The position numbers and the translations under genes are program-made. Of a stretch of 29,122 nt of DNA, positions 7,550 through 14,749 are shown one piece after another; position 1 is the first letter of the stretch, and the number at the start of each line of letters is the position of its first letter. The stretch lies in contig AZHR01000016.1 in NCBI GenBank assembly GCA_000504625.1, positions 1 through 29,122 of the forward strand. Direction: 5' to 3'. The notes beneath the pieces are model-generated. The model did no database searches. It was not told where the DNA came from and worked only from the letters and a program-made list of their open reading frames with translations. The stretch comes from an alpha proteobacterium SCGC AAA240-E13. Lineage in GTDB: Bacteria; Pseudomonadota; Alphaproteobacteria; Pelagibacterales; Pelagibacteraceae.

Positions 7550-8582
7550 TTGAGTCAATAACCTTTTTAACCCATAAAATATATTTTTCATATTCGTGAT
7601 CAAGGTATTCTCTTTTAGGAGGTAAAAAGCATTTTCCATCTCTTTCTAAATTTAACCTATCGAACAGACCTGCCCTATCCCACTTACCAACTAGCAAAGC
7701 AGGATTATTCAAAGCTAAGCTGGTTACACAAGCATGAATTCTGTCAGAAATTGTTAAAGAACAATATTTATACAAAGATAAATAATTTATGGGATTGTAT
7801 GAAAGAAATGAGTTAGGTTGTGAAAAATTTAAGTGAGAAAAATTATAAGAAATATCATGAACTGTTCTGATGATTTCATACTCTTTGTAATTATTTTTTT
7901 GATTTCTCAACCACTCGAAATGTCTTGTAAGCCTCCAAAATTTATTACTTTTGTGCTTTAAAACTAAACTGTTTAATTTTATTTTACTGTTGTTTTCTAA
8001 ATCAAATTTTATATTTGGTTCGGGCATTGAATAGAAGCTGCAAATAATAAATTTTTTATTTAATTTAATTGTTGGGATCTCGCACGTTTTTGAGATAAAA
8101 AATGCGTTACAAATACCATTAAATGAATTTTCACAAATTTTTGAGAAAATTTCATAGGTTTTATTGGTTCTAGTAGAAAATGCAATTGGGGGAAATTTTT
8201 CTAAAAAAGATAAAATTTTTTCTGTTACGCCTTTATCATAACTTCCATAAGCGCTTAGAATCATATATTTTGATCCTCTTTTGTTTAAACTTTTAATCAA
8301 TTCACCCCAATGTGGAATAAAGTTAGTGTCTAAAATGGGACCTGAAAAAACATAAATATCTCCCACATATTGTTCTCTTATGTCAAATGCATTTTTTGCA
8401 AAACCATATTTTGTTTTATAGGGGTATTTAAACGCTTTAAATGCCCTTGCTGCTCCCACGTCTATCATCAAAACTTCGTGATTTTTTAAAATATTTTTCA
8501 ACATTTGGTAAATTGATATTTGATAAAAAGCATCACCAATATTACTTCCAGCAGAAGTTTCAACTAATATTCTCATAATCAA
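7542..8582 (-). CDS. Polysaccharide pyruvyl transferase family protein
   Basis: 346-aa protein of the PS_pyruv_trans (CsaB/WcaK-like) family, which transfers pyruvate from phosphoenolpyruvate to a sugar to form a ketal, adding a negative charge to surface glycans. The N-terminus RILVETSAGSNIGDAFYQIS fits the typical 'GD' opening strand-loop, and the C-terminal core is LTISDRIHACVTSLALNNPA followed by KWDRAGLFDRL, matching the family signature 'v.sdRLHa.i.al' and the following G..R/L segment. The start is MIMR at 8582 or the second ATG at 8576; no Shine-Dalgarno is visible. It heads a three-gene overlapping minus-strand operon with the CmoA-like protein and the small methyltransferase. A broken copy of its 3' end lies beyond those two genes. 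Some family members have other activities, so PEP use is inferred. Confidence 0.78.
   Translation of the reverse strand: MIMRILVETSAGSNIGDAFYQISIYQMLKNILKNHEVLMIDVGAARAFKAFKYPYKTKYGFAKNAFDIREQYVGDIYVFSGPILDTNFIPHWGELIKSLNKRGSKYMILSAYGSYDKGVTEKILSFLEKFPPIAFSTRTNKTYEIFSKICENSFNGICNAFFISKTCEIPTIKLNKKFIICSFYSMPEPNIKFDLENNSKIKLNSLVLKHKSNKFWRLTRHFEWLRNQKNNYKEYEIIRTVHDISYNFSHLNFSQPNSFLSYNPINYLSLYKYCSLTISDRIHACVTSLALNNPALLVGKWDRAGLFDRLNLERDGKCFLPPKREYLDHEYEKYILWVKKVIDSNE
7546..7560. repeat. 15-nt direct repeat, copy 2
   Basis: TCATTTGAGTCAATA, identical to 6059-6073. Here it is within the last codons of the intact pyruvyl transferase and spans the start codon of the CmoA-like gene (7549). Confidence 0.85.
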
Positions 8583-8630
8583 TTAAACAAAAATAAATAG
8601 TATATTATCATTATTTTAAATAAATACTTG

Positions 8631-8900
8631 ATGACATTTGTCTTATTAACATATTTTCATTCTAATTCGCTAAGTAATTATATTTTTTTTAAAAAATACA
8701 AAGTTCTTTTTGCAATTTTAAGTGTAATTTCTTCTAAATACTACAAATTTATTTTTTAAACTTTTTCCAAAAAAACTTTTTGATTTTGTTACCTATTTAA
8801 AATATAACAAAAAAAACATGCTGTTCAAAAAGTTCGAGTAAAATTATTTGATGTTAATAAGATTATAAATCTTATAAAAACAGACTCAACAGGTTTGTAG
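8631..8900 (+). pseudogene. Relic of an unidentified protein gene (two frameshifts)
   Basis: The 324-nt gap between two divergent genes reads as broken coding sequence on the plus strand. It opens with ATG at 8631 and 42 codons (MTFVLLTYFHSNSLSNY...), stopping at 8757. A one-base shift continues as KLFPKKLFDFVTYLKYNKKN, stopping after LFKKFE. A second shift continues as KVRVKLFDVNKIINLIKTDS to a TAG at 8898. The three pieces abut without gaps, which favours decay of one gene over chance ORFs, although low-complexity AT-rich DNA can mimic this. No family is recognised. The gene 8907-9668 starts 6 nt after the relic's final stop, so its promoter, if any, lies inside the relic. Confidence 0.42.
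8857..8875. promoter_or_regulatory. 8-3-8 inverted repeat upstream of methyltransferase gene
   Basis: ATAAGATT-ATA-AATCTTAT is a perfect 8-bp inverted repeat centred about 41 nt before the ATG at 8907. It contains TATAAA-like sequence and could be a promoter or operator element. In DNA this AT-rich, such symmetry can occur by chance. Confidence 0.3.
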
Positions 8901-8906
8901 ATTAAA

Positions 8907-9668
8907 ATGAATTCAAAATTTATAGAAAAAATATTTATAAAAATATTTGGCGTGGTATTTAACGGTGACAATAGTATTTTTGATAGATATCAATGGTTAA
9001 AAGCTAATCTCATTTCTTTGAAAAAAAACTCTAATTTGTTAGATGTTGGTTGTGGTAACGGGTGGGCAACTTTTTTAGCTACCCAAAAAGGATACAAATC
9101 AACTGGCCTTACCTGGTCTGAAGAGGAGGCCAAGAAATTAAAAAGGAGGTCTGAATTACTAAATCTTCCTGTTGAATCAGTGGTACATGATGCTCGTCAG
9201 TTGGATAAATTTAAAGTGGAAAAAAAATTTGATGTAATAATTAATTCAGAGAATATCGAACATATTATAGATGACAATAAACTTATAAATGACATAAGCA
9301 ACTTGCTTAATAGGAATGGATTACTTTATCTAACCACGACTAATTTATTTTTCGCGCCTTTATTATTCATAAAAGAAGACCCAATAAAAAAATTAAAAGT
9401 TGAAGATGGTTCTCATGTTGTTAGAGGATATACATTTAAAAAACTTGAAAAAATGTTAGAAAAAAATGGTCTTTTTGCTATACATAAAAGCTATATAGGG
9501 GGACCATTTTCTAGATTTCTATTATCCATTTCGACAATATTCTCCCATAAAATATTTAAAATTTTTTATATTCCGCTAAGTATTGTGTTTCAAAAAATTG
9601 ATCATGTTTTCTTCAAAAACAATGTAAAAAATTTATGTGTGGCAATTATAGCAGAAAAAAAGATTTAA
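8907..9668 (+). CDS. Class I SAM-dependent methyltransferase
   Basis: 253-aa methyltransferase with a canonical SAM site: NLLDVGCGNGWATFLATQKG (motif I, about residues 44-63), TGLTWSEEEAKKLKRR (motif II region), VVHDARQL, and FDVIINSENIEHI (motif IV). This pattern fits the Methyltransf_11/23 group often found in polysaccharide loci as sugar O-methyltransferases. The C-terminal third (about residues 190-230) is hydrophobic (FSRFLLSISTIFSHKIFKIF), suggesting membrane proximity. It is a lone plus-strand gene between two minus-strand clusters. Family is clear; acceptor unknown. Confidence 0.82.
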   Translation: MNSKFIEKIFIKIFGVVFNGDNSIFDRYQWLKANLISLKKNSNLLDVGCGNGWATFLATQKGYKSTGLTWSEEEAKKLKRRSELLNLPVESVVHDARQLDKFKVEKKFDVIINSENIEHIIDDNKLINDISNLLNRNGLLYLTTTNLFFAPLLFIKEDPIKKLKVEDGSHVVRGYTFKKLEKMLEKNGLFAIHKSYIGGPFSRFLLSISTIFSHKIFKIFYIPLSIVFQKIDHVFFKNNVKNLCVAIIAEKKI

Positions 9669-9686
9669 ATTAGAAAATTTCTAATT
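9668..9686. terminator. Possible terminator hairpin between convergent genes
   Basis: AATTAGAAA-A-TTTCTAATT is a 9-bp perfect inverted repeat beginning at the stop codon of the plus-strand methyltransferase and 57 nt past the end of the minus-strand flippase gene. As RNA it would form about a 7-bp AU-rich stem with a 5-nt loop. There is no strong T-run directly after it on the plus strand; on the minus strand TAAATCTTTTTTT follows. The stem is weak, but its position between convergent genes fits a terminator. Confidence 0.4.
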
Positions 9687-9743
9687 AAATAAAATTAAAG
9701 TAATATTTTTTTTCAATTTAAAAAGGTGTTTTAATTTAATTAT

Positions 9744-11069
9744 TTATTTTAAAGACTTATAAAATTTTAATATAATTAATGTTGTAATTATAAGAACAAT
9801 AAAAGTTTGCACTAAAATAATCAAAAAATGGGTAATAAAAGGATAGCCTAAATTTAAAAGGTAAAATGATATAAACATTGAAAAAGAAATAAGACAAAAT
9901 TCGATAATGCTTATTTTTAAAAATCTATTGATTGATTTCATAGTAATATTTATTGTTCCTTTTAAGACAATAAATACTGCATCTAAAGTAATAACTAGTA
10001 AAAGTGTGTAAGTTAAATTAAATTGATTACTTAACCAAAAATTATAAATTGTTTTTCCAAGACCTGCTGAAGCTACTAGAAGAATAATAAGTAACATCAG
10101 AATAAATAGTGTGTGTTTCTTATGATAATTTTCTAACTCTAAATATTTTTTACTAGCAAAAAGTTTTGCATATTCGTAAAAGCTAACTAAATTGAATATA
10201 CCTATGACTCTTGCTGGAAGATGATAAAAAAGGGTTTTGCAAGTGCTCACATAGGCTATAATTTGAGGATTGAAAAATAATCCAAATAAGAATATTTGAC
10301 CACTATTTTTTAGTGTATGTGTAATATTTTCTAATTGAGGAGCAATTGATAACTTAAAAAGTCTTTTACTAACTTTTATTGATAATAAATTAAAAGAGAA
10401 TTTCAAAATTTTATTATTTATAATAAAAAAATAAAAATATACGATTGTTTTAATTGCATTTATAATCAAATAAACAAAGGCAGCATAAATCAAGCTGTCA
10501 TAAATTATACCTACAAATATAATTGATAATTTTAAAATCAATTCATATGAACCTGTTATAAGAGTAGGTATATATAGCTTTCCTAAATAAGAAATACCAC
10601 TAGATAAAATGCTGTTAAATACGTCAAGGTAAAAAGCTAAAAAAATAAGAATTAATATAATATTTAATTCCTTTAAGGGCATATTTTTTAATGCAGAAAA
10701 CATTTCCAGACTAAAAAAGAAATAAACTAAAAAAATAATTATTGTAAAAAAAATAATATTTAAAATAGTTAAAAGTAAGTTATTTTGAAATATTTCATTT
10801 ACTTTATTAAATTTCTTTTTTGTGTGAAAAATTGTCATTTCTTGTTGTGCGGCATAACTAAAATTTATATTAAGAAAATTTAAAGTTGCAGGTATTGAAG
10901 TAACTAAAATCCAAATCCCAAAATTTTCTACTCCCCAAAAAACAATCATGAGAGGTGGAAAAAGAAATTGTATTAAAACTTGTGCAGAAACTAAGCCAAA
11001 TTGAGAGGATATATTTTTTTTTAATCTTTGTTTTTGATGATTTGAAAATATAAAAAAATTTTTTAACAA
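9744..11069 (-). CDS. Wzx-type polysaccharide flippase (MOP superfamily)
   Basis: 441-aa integral membrane protein with about twelve hydrophobic helices spread over its whole length and no large soluble domain. This is the layout of RfbX/Wzx flippases that move undecaprenyl-linked repeat units across the inner membrane. The N-terminal region has SQFGLVSAQVLIQFLFPPLM, then FGIWILVTSIPATLNFLNIN and a polar AAQQEMTIFHTKKKFNKV loop, an arrangement seen at the first cytoplasmic loops of this family. The gene lies 9 nt downstream of a GT4 glycosyltransferase on the same strand. It complements the ligase/polymerase at 3336-4604. Wzx proteins diverge strongly, so the assignment rests on topology and context. 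Confidence 0.75.
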   Translation of the reverse strand: MLKNFFIFSNHQKQRLKKNISSQFGLVSAQVLIQFLFPPLMIVFWGVENFGIWILVTSIPATLNFLNINFSYAAQQEMTIFHTKKKFNKVNEIFQNNLLLTILNIIFFTIIIFLVYFFFSLEMFSALKNMPLKELNIILILIFLAFYLDVFNSILSSGISYLGKLYIPTLITGSYELILKLSIIFVGIIYDSLIYAAFVYLIINAIKTIVYFYFFIINNKILKFSFNLLSIKVSKRLFKLSIAPQLENITHTLKNSGQIFLFGLFFNPQIIAYVSTCKTLFYHLPARVIGIFNLVSFYEYAKLFASKKYLELENYHKKHTLFILMLLIILLVASAGLGKTIYNFWLSNQFNLTYTLLLVITLDAVFIVLKGTINITMKSINRFLKISIIEFCLISFSMFISFYLLNLGYPFITHFLIILVQTFIVLIITTLIILKFYKSLK

Positions 11070-11078
11070 GCTAATTCC

Positions 11079-12257
11079 TTAATGTAAATTACAAAATTGG
11101 TTATTTAAATTTATTATAATATTGATCATTTGGTTAATAGATTTTTGCCTACTCTTTAAGGTTTTACTAGAATTTATTGATAATTTTTTTTGAAATTTTT
11201 TGTCTTTAACAAGTTTATTCAAATTGCTGATAAGTGATTTAAAGTTACCTGGATCAGAAATTAATCCAACTTTCATTTTTTTTATTGTTTTTGAAGCTAA
11301 ATTTTCTATGGGCATTGATGCAATGATGGGTTTTCCAATGGTAAGATAAACATATATTTTTGAAGGAACAGAAAAAAATGACGCATCGCTTTCAAGTGTA
11401 ACGATAAATGCATTGGCAATTGATAAAAATGAGGATAAATATTTATAATCTATCCAGTTGATAACTCGAATATTAAGTGAATTTTCTTTAGATATTTTTT
11501 TTAATCTATTAGCAAGTTTTCCTTTTGAAGAAACAATAATAATTGCATTTGGGAAATGTTTTGCAATCTTTATGAATATTTCATAATTATGTTTATAACC
11601 TAAAGTCCCTGAATAGATAAAACAAAATTTGTTTAGAGGATTAAATTTTCTTTTGTAAAATTGAATTTTGCTTACTTTAGGTTTTGTAATAGGAGACCAG
11701 TTTTCTATAACACTCGTTTTATTTAAGTTTTTTTTATCAATGAATTTTTTAAAATCTGATGAAATAATTATGATTTTGTCACTTTTGTCTTCGCATTTTT
11801 TTTCTATATATCGGTAATACCTACCAATTAGTTTGCCAATTATTGGTAATTTTTTTTCTAATACTTTGCTAATTGCCAAACTATATATATCTTGCATCCA
11901 AAAAATTGTTTTGATTTCATTTGTTTTGCAATAACTGATTATTTGATGAAGAGAATCCAGGGGTGTATTTGCACAAATTACAATATTTGGCTTTTCAAAT
12001 TTGATTAAATTAATTATTTTTTTTCCATAGTAAATATCAAGTGATCTCCTTTGTAGAAAATTATCCTTTTTAAATTTTGTATTAATTTTTATAGGAACGA
12101 TTTTTAATTTTGAATTTTTTGACTTAGTAACAAAATTTGCCTGAGGAGTTTCAACATATTGTGCATAACTATGTATTATTTGATTTCTTGCAGACAAAGT
12201 TTGACTTAATTCAAGTGGAAAAGAATAACCTCCGTAATCATTCATTAAAATTTTCAT
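11079..12257 (-). CDS. GT4 glycosyltransferase (WbuB-like)
   Basis: 392-aa GT-B glycosyltransferase resembling WbuB-type enzymes. The N-terminus MKILMNDYGGYSFPLELSQT, with HSYAQYVETPQANF shortly after, has the glycine-rich loop and 'Y..tPk' segment typical of that subgroup. The second domain shows FCFIYSGTLGYKHNYEIFIK (about residue 210) and a donor region FFSVPSKIYVYLTIGKPIIA (about residue 300), where the usual 'vPSK.yeYla.gkPii' motif of WbuB relatives is well preserved. A central hydrophobic or basic stretch (LEKKLPIIGKLIGRYYRYIE) may mediate membrane binding. It is 9 nt upstream of the flippase and probably co-transcribed. The sugar added is unknown. Confidence 0.85.
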   Translation of the reverse strand: MKILMNDYGGYSFPLELSQTLSARNQIIHSYAQYVETPQANFVTKSKNSKLKIVPIKINTKFKKDNFLQRRSLDIYYGKKIINLIKFEKPNIVICANTPLDSLHQIISYCKTNEIKTIFWMQDIYSLAISKVLEKKLPIIGKLIGRYYRYIEKKCEDKSDKIIIISSDFKKFIDKKNLNKTSVIENWSPITKPKVSKIQFYKRKFNPLNKFCFIYSGTLGYKHNYEIFIKIAKHFPNAIIIVSSKGKLANRLKKISKENSLNIRVINWIDYKYLSSFLSIANAFIVTLESDASFFSVPSKIYVYLTIGKPIIASMPIENLASKTIKKMKVGLISDPGNFKSLISNLNKLVKDKKFQKKLSINSSKTLKSRQKSINQMINIIINLNNQFCNLH

Positions 12258-12571
12258 AGAAAAATTAATTAAATTTATTTTTTAAATTTTTTTTAAGTAA
12301 TAGAAGGAATAGTACAGTTTTTTCATGACGTCAATTTTGATATCTTTTTTTAAGTGAGTCTATGACGTAGCTACAATGTCAAAACACTGGGTTTTATTAA
12401 CATCATTGAAAATTCATGTTTAATGATGCATGGTCCATGAAACTGGACAATAGAGCGCCACCTTCAAACTTCTTAAACCAACAACAGTTTTTCTTCGTTC
12501 AGTTAAAACGTACGAACATAGGACGCATTGGAAAACGAAGTTTAAGATAAGATTATATAAAAACTCATATT
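12258..12571. other. Gene-free gap with a GC-elevated unassigned segment
   Basis: Positions 12421-12540 hold 48 G+C in 120 bases (40%), far above the surrounding island. On the minus strand the stretch reads partly as coding (CCWFKKFEGGALLSSFMDHA) but with an internal stop and no family I recognise. Two short palindromes occur nearby: TGACGTCA near 12326-12333 and GTAGCTAC at 12367-12374. No RNA gene was recognised. It could be a relic of imported DNA, an element end, or a regulatory segment. Confidence 0.4.
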
Positions 12572-13513
12572 TTATGAAAAAATCTTCAAAATTAGTTTCC
12601 TGTTGATGCCAAACAATATGTTGCCATGTATTTTTATTGGATAGGATAATTTGGGCACATACTCTGATGGAACACACACAATCATTTTAATCCATTTTTT
12701 TGAATCATAAACTTCTAATTTTTCAAGCACTATATTGTAAGGTTTATCTATCGTAGAAGTAAAAGAAAAAATTTGGTAATTAATTTTATTCATAATAGCA
12801 AACAATTTATGCGTATAGTGTTCTATAATAATTGATGGCCTAAATTTTTTTATGATTTCCATTGATCCTAAGATAATATCTAAATCTTCACCATCCACAT
12901 CAATTTTAATACCAGAAATTTCATCATTTATTTTTTTATCTTTTAAAAAACTGTCCAATTTATAAATTGACATTTTTTGTTCCGAAATTTTATTAGTTTT
13001 ATTGTGAAAAGAGTCTACCGTATACGCAGTATCGTTTGATTTTGGAATGTTAATATTTTTAAAATTTATATTGTTTTCATTGTTAACAAATTGTTGGGCT
13101 TGCTCTTTTGTTTTATTTTGTTCAACAACTTGACCAACATAAGGAATGCTAACACTATCTAAATTTTTTGCCCATCCATCGGAAAATTGTTCTGACATTA
13201 TTTCTTGATTTTTATTGCCTAAAAAACATTTATAATAATCAAAATTATCATTTTCATTTTTTAATAATTCTAGTGCTTCTTGACATTTGCTCGAGGGTTC
13301 AAAGCCAATACATCTATTAAAAACTTTCTTAAATAAACAAACAAAATATCCAGTATGACAGCCTATATCTAAAAATATATTTTTAGGTCTATTTTTTAAT
13401 GTTCGTAAAAAGAAATATTCATTTCCCCAGTCTGTAAAATTGTTTGTTATAAAGGCTCCACTGCCATTCGGATCCCAAGGAAAGATATTATAGTTTGTAT
13501 TTAAAGTTGTAAT
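12572..13513 (-). CDS. FkbM family methyltransferase, lacking a conventional start codon
   Basis: FkbM-type SAM-dependent O-methyltransferase. The frame is open from immediately after the TAA of the oxygenase gene (13514-13516) to a TAA at 12572, 313 codons. The part upstream of the first ATG (13198) carries the SAM-binding site, with PKNIFLDIGCHTGYFVCLF and then CIGFEPSSKC, so starting at 13198 would remove the cofactor loop. Downstream are the FkbM core SGIKIDVDGEDLDIILGSME and FRPSIIIEH. No ATG, GTG or TTG occurs before 13198; the first codon after the oxygenase stop is ATT. Possible explanations are a rare ATT/ATA/ATC start coupled to the upstream stop, stop-codon readthrough giving an oxygenase-methyltransferase fusion, or loss of the true 5' end. 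Family is firm; functionality is uncertain. Confidence 0.72.
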   Translation of the reverse strand: MTTLNTNYNIFPWDPNGSGAFITNNFTDWGNEYFFLRTLKNRPKNIFLDIGCHTGYFVCLFKKVFNRCIGFEPSSKCQEALELLKNENDNFDYYKCFLGNKNQEIMSEQFSDGWAKNLDSVSIPYVGQVVEQNKTKEQAQQFVNNENNINFKNINIPKSNDTAYTVDSFHNKTNKISEQKMSIYKLDSFLKDKKINDEISGIKIDVDGEDLDIILGSMEIIKKFRPSIIIEHYTHKLFAIMNKINYQIFSFTSTIDKPYNIVLEKLEVYDSKKWIKMIVCVPSEYVPKLSYPIKIHGNILFGINRKLILKIFS

Positions 13514-14518
13514 TTAATTATCTTTTTTTCTTATCAATGATTTTATAGCTTGTTTCTTTAGCCAATAAAAAATACCTGGAAAACGAGACTCTATTGTAAG
13601 TACCAATCTATTTTTAAATTTTGATTGATCTTTAGGACGATAAATAAGTGAATTCCCAAGATCATCAGTTGGTACGTCAATTTTACGTGAATGAAATTGC
13701 AAGAATTTATGAGTTTCTGCTATTGCATGCATCGTAATTGAAGATCTACTATGAGTTTTAGATTGAGAGTCTATCGAGCCATGAATGGTCCAAGAGTTCC
13801 AAAGTAGAAAATCGCCAGTTGCCATATAAGGTGCTTTGATTGGCATATTTTTAGATTTTATAATTGAAACAACATTCTTAATATACTTGTCATGATTATC
13901 AGCAATATTATTTTCAATATTTTGTCTACCAAGATCAATTTCATGACTTTTTGGACAGATAAAAAATCGTCCAGCATCAGCTTTGATTTCTTCCAACGCC
14001 AGCCATCCGGCTGTCATTAGTCCAATTTTTTCTGAATCAAGATAGTAAGAATCTTGATGTTCCCATGTTGCCGAATTACCTTCAAAATACATGGACTGGA
14101 CTATCTTGGGTTTTTCACCTAAAATTGATTTTAACGCTTTACAAATAGAGCGATTTGAAAAAACTTCATTTTCAACGGTACGTCTTAAATCACCAAATAA
14201 ATTAGGATTTAGACTTTGGAGATTTAAAATAGGATTCATAATCCATTTTTTTTCGTTAAACAAATTTTTTTCTGCCCTTGCAGTTGTTTGTCTGTAAATT
14301 GTTCCTTGATAAGATTTTATATTTTTTTCCCAAAAGTTTCTTAATTGATTACAACTTTCCTGAGAAACGCAGGATGAAAAAATTACGTAGCCATTATCCT
14401 TATAATAACTCACAGCATTTTTCTTGTCCTCATTAACATCAAATCTAGGTGTGTTATCTTCGACTTTAGTTTCTGGTACTTCAACACTTAATCCATTGGG
14501 TGTGTGTAGTTCAATCAT
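13514..14518 (-). CDS. Phytanoyl-CoA dioxygenase (PhyH) family Fe(II)/2-oxoglutarate oxygenase
   Basis: 334-aa PhyH-superfamily protein. The iron site is intact: WEHQDSYYLD gives H154 and D156 (H-x-D), the distal histidine is H246 in WTIHGSID, and R258 (THSRSS) is placed to bind 2-oxoglutarate. LALEEIKADAGRFFICPKSH is the usual beta-strand and turn between them. Such enzymes hydroxylate small substrates or glycan components; within a glycan island a role in modifying a sugar or its substituent is plausible but unproven. It lies directly before the FkbM methyltransferase on the same strand, so hydroxylation followed by O-methylation is an attractive guess. Parts of the gene are more GC-rich than its neighbours (25 of 60 bases in 13981-14040), suggesting separate acquisition. 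Confidence 0.8.
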   Translation of the reverse strand: MIELHTPNGLSVEVPETKVEDNTPRFDVNEDKKNAVSYYKDNGYVIFSSCVSQESCNQLRNFWEKNIKSYQGTIYRQTTARAEKNLFNEKKWIMNPILNLQSLNPNLFGDLRRTVENEVFSNRSICKALKSILGEKPKIVQSMYFEGNSATWEHQDSYYLDSEKIGLMTAGWLALEEIKADAGRFFICPKSHEIDLGRQNIENNIADNHDKYIKNVVSIIKSKNMPIKAPYMATGDFLLWNSWTIHGSIDSQSKTHSRSSITMHAIAETHKFLQFHSRKIDVPTDDLGNSLIYRPKDQSKFKNRLVLTIESRFPGIFYWLKKQAIKSLIRKKDN

Positions 14519-14547
14519 TTTAAAATATTCTTTAATTTTATAATCTC

Positions 14548-14749
14548 TTATTTTACTACAAAATATTTTGATACACTATGATCCAAATACGGTCCACTGA
14601 GCAACCACTTTTGGGCTTCAGGTTGTATATTTTTTATTGCAGAATCTAGATTATAGAAGCAAGGTCCAAGGCACCGGGCAACAGAATGCACCTTTAATCT
14701 AATAATTCTATCTGTTACAAATACAAATAAGTGAAAAAAATTATAAACA
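14548..14749 (-). pseudogene. Possible relic coding segment of unknown family
   Basis: Between the divergent oxygenase and TylF-like genes, the minus strand has an open stretch ending in TAA at 14548, reading VARCLGPCFYNLDSAIKNIQ and then EAQKWLLSGPYLDHSVSKYF. It has mixed, protein-like composition and 47 G+C in 110 bases at 14581-14690 (43%), unlike neighbouring AT-rich spacer. The open frame extends further into the TylF-like gene, where it is just a shadow. No family is recognised. The region must also hold the promoters of the two divergent genes, but no confident -35/-10 pair was picked. Confidence 0.3.

Noticed and set aside
7549..7639. ATG at 7639 as the start of the CmoA-like gene
   Set aside because: The added 30 residues lie inside the pyruvyl transferase coding region and have no CmoA similarity; homology begins just after the ATG at 7549.
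12420..12677. 85-codon minus-strand ORF
   Set aside because: It overlaps the end of the FkbM gene in another frame and shows no domain; only its GC content is notable, and that is reported separately.
13198..13198. ATG at 13198 as the start of the FkbM gene
   Set aside because: It would remove the LDIGCHTGYF cofactor loop and the following GFEP strand, which are clearly encoded upstream in the same frame.
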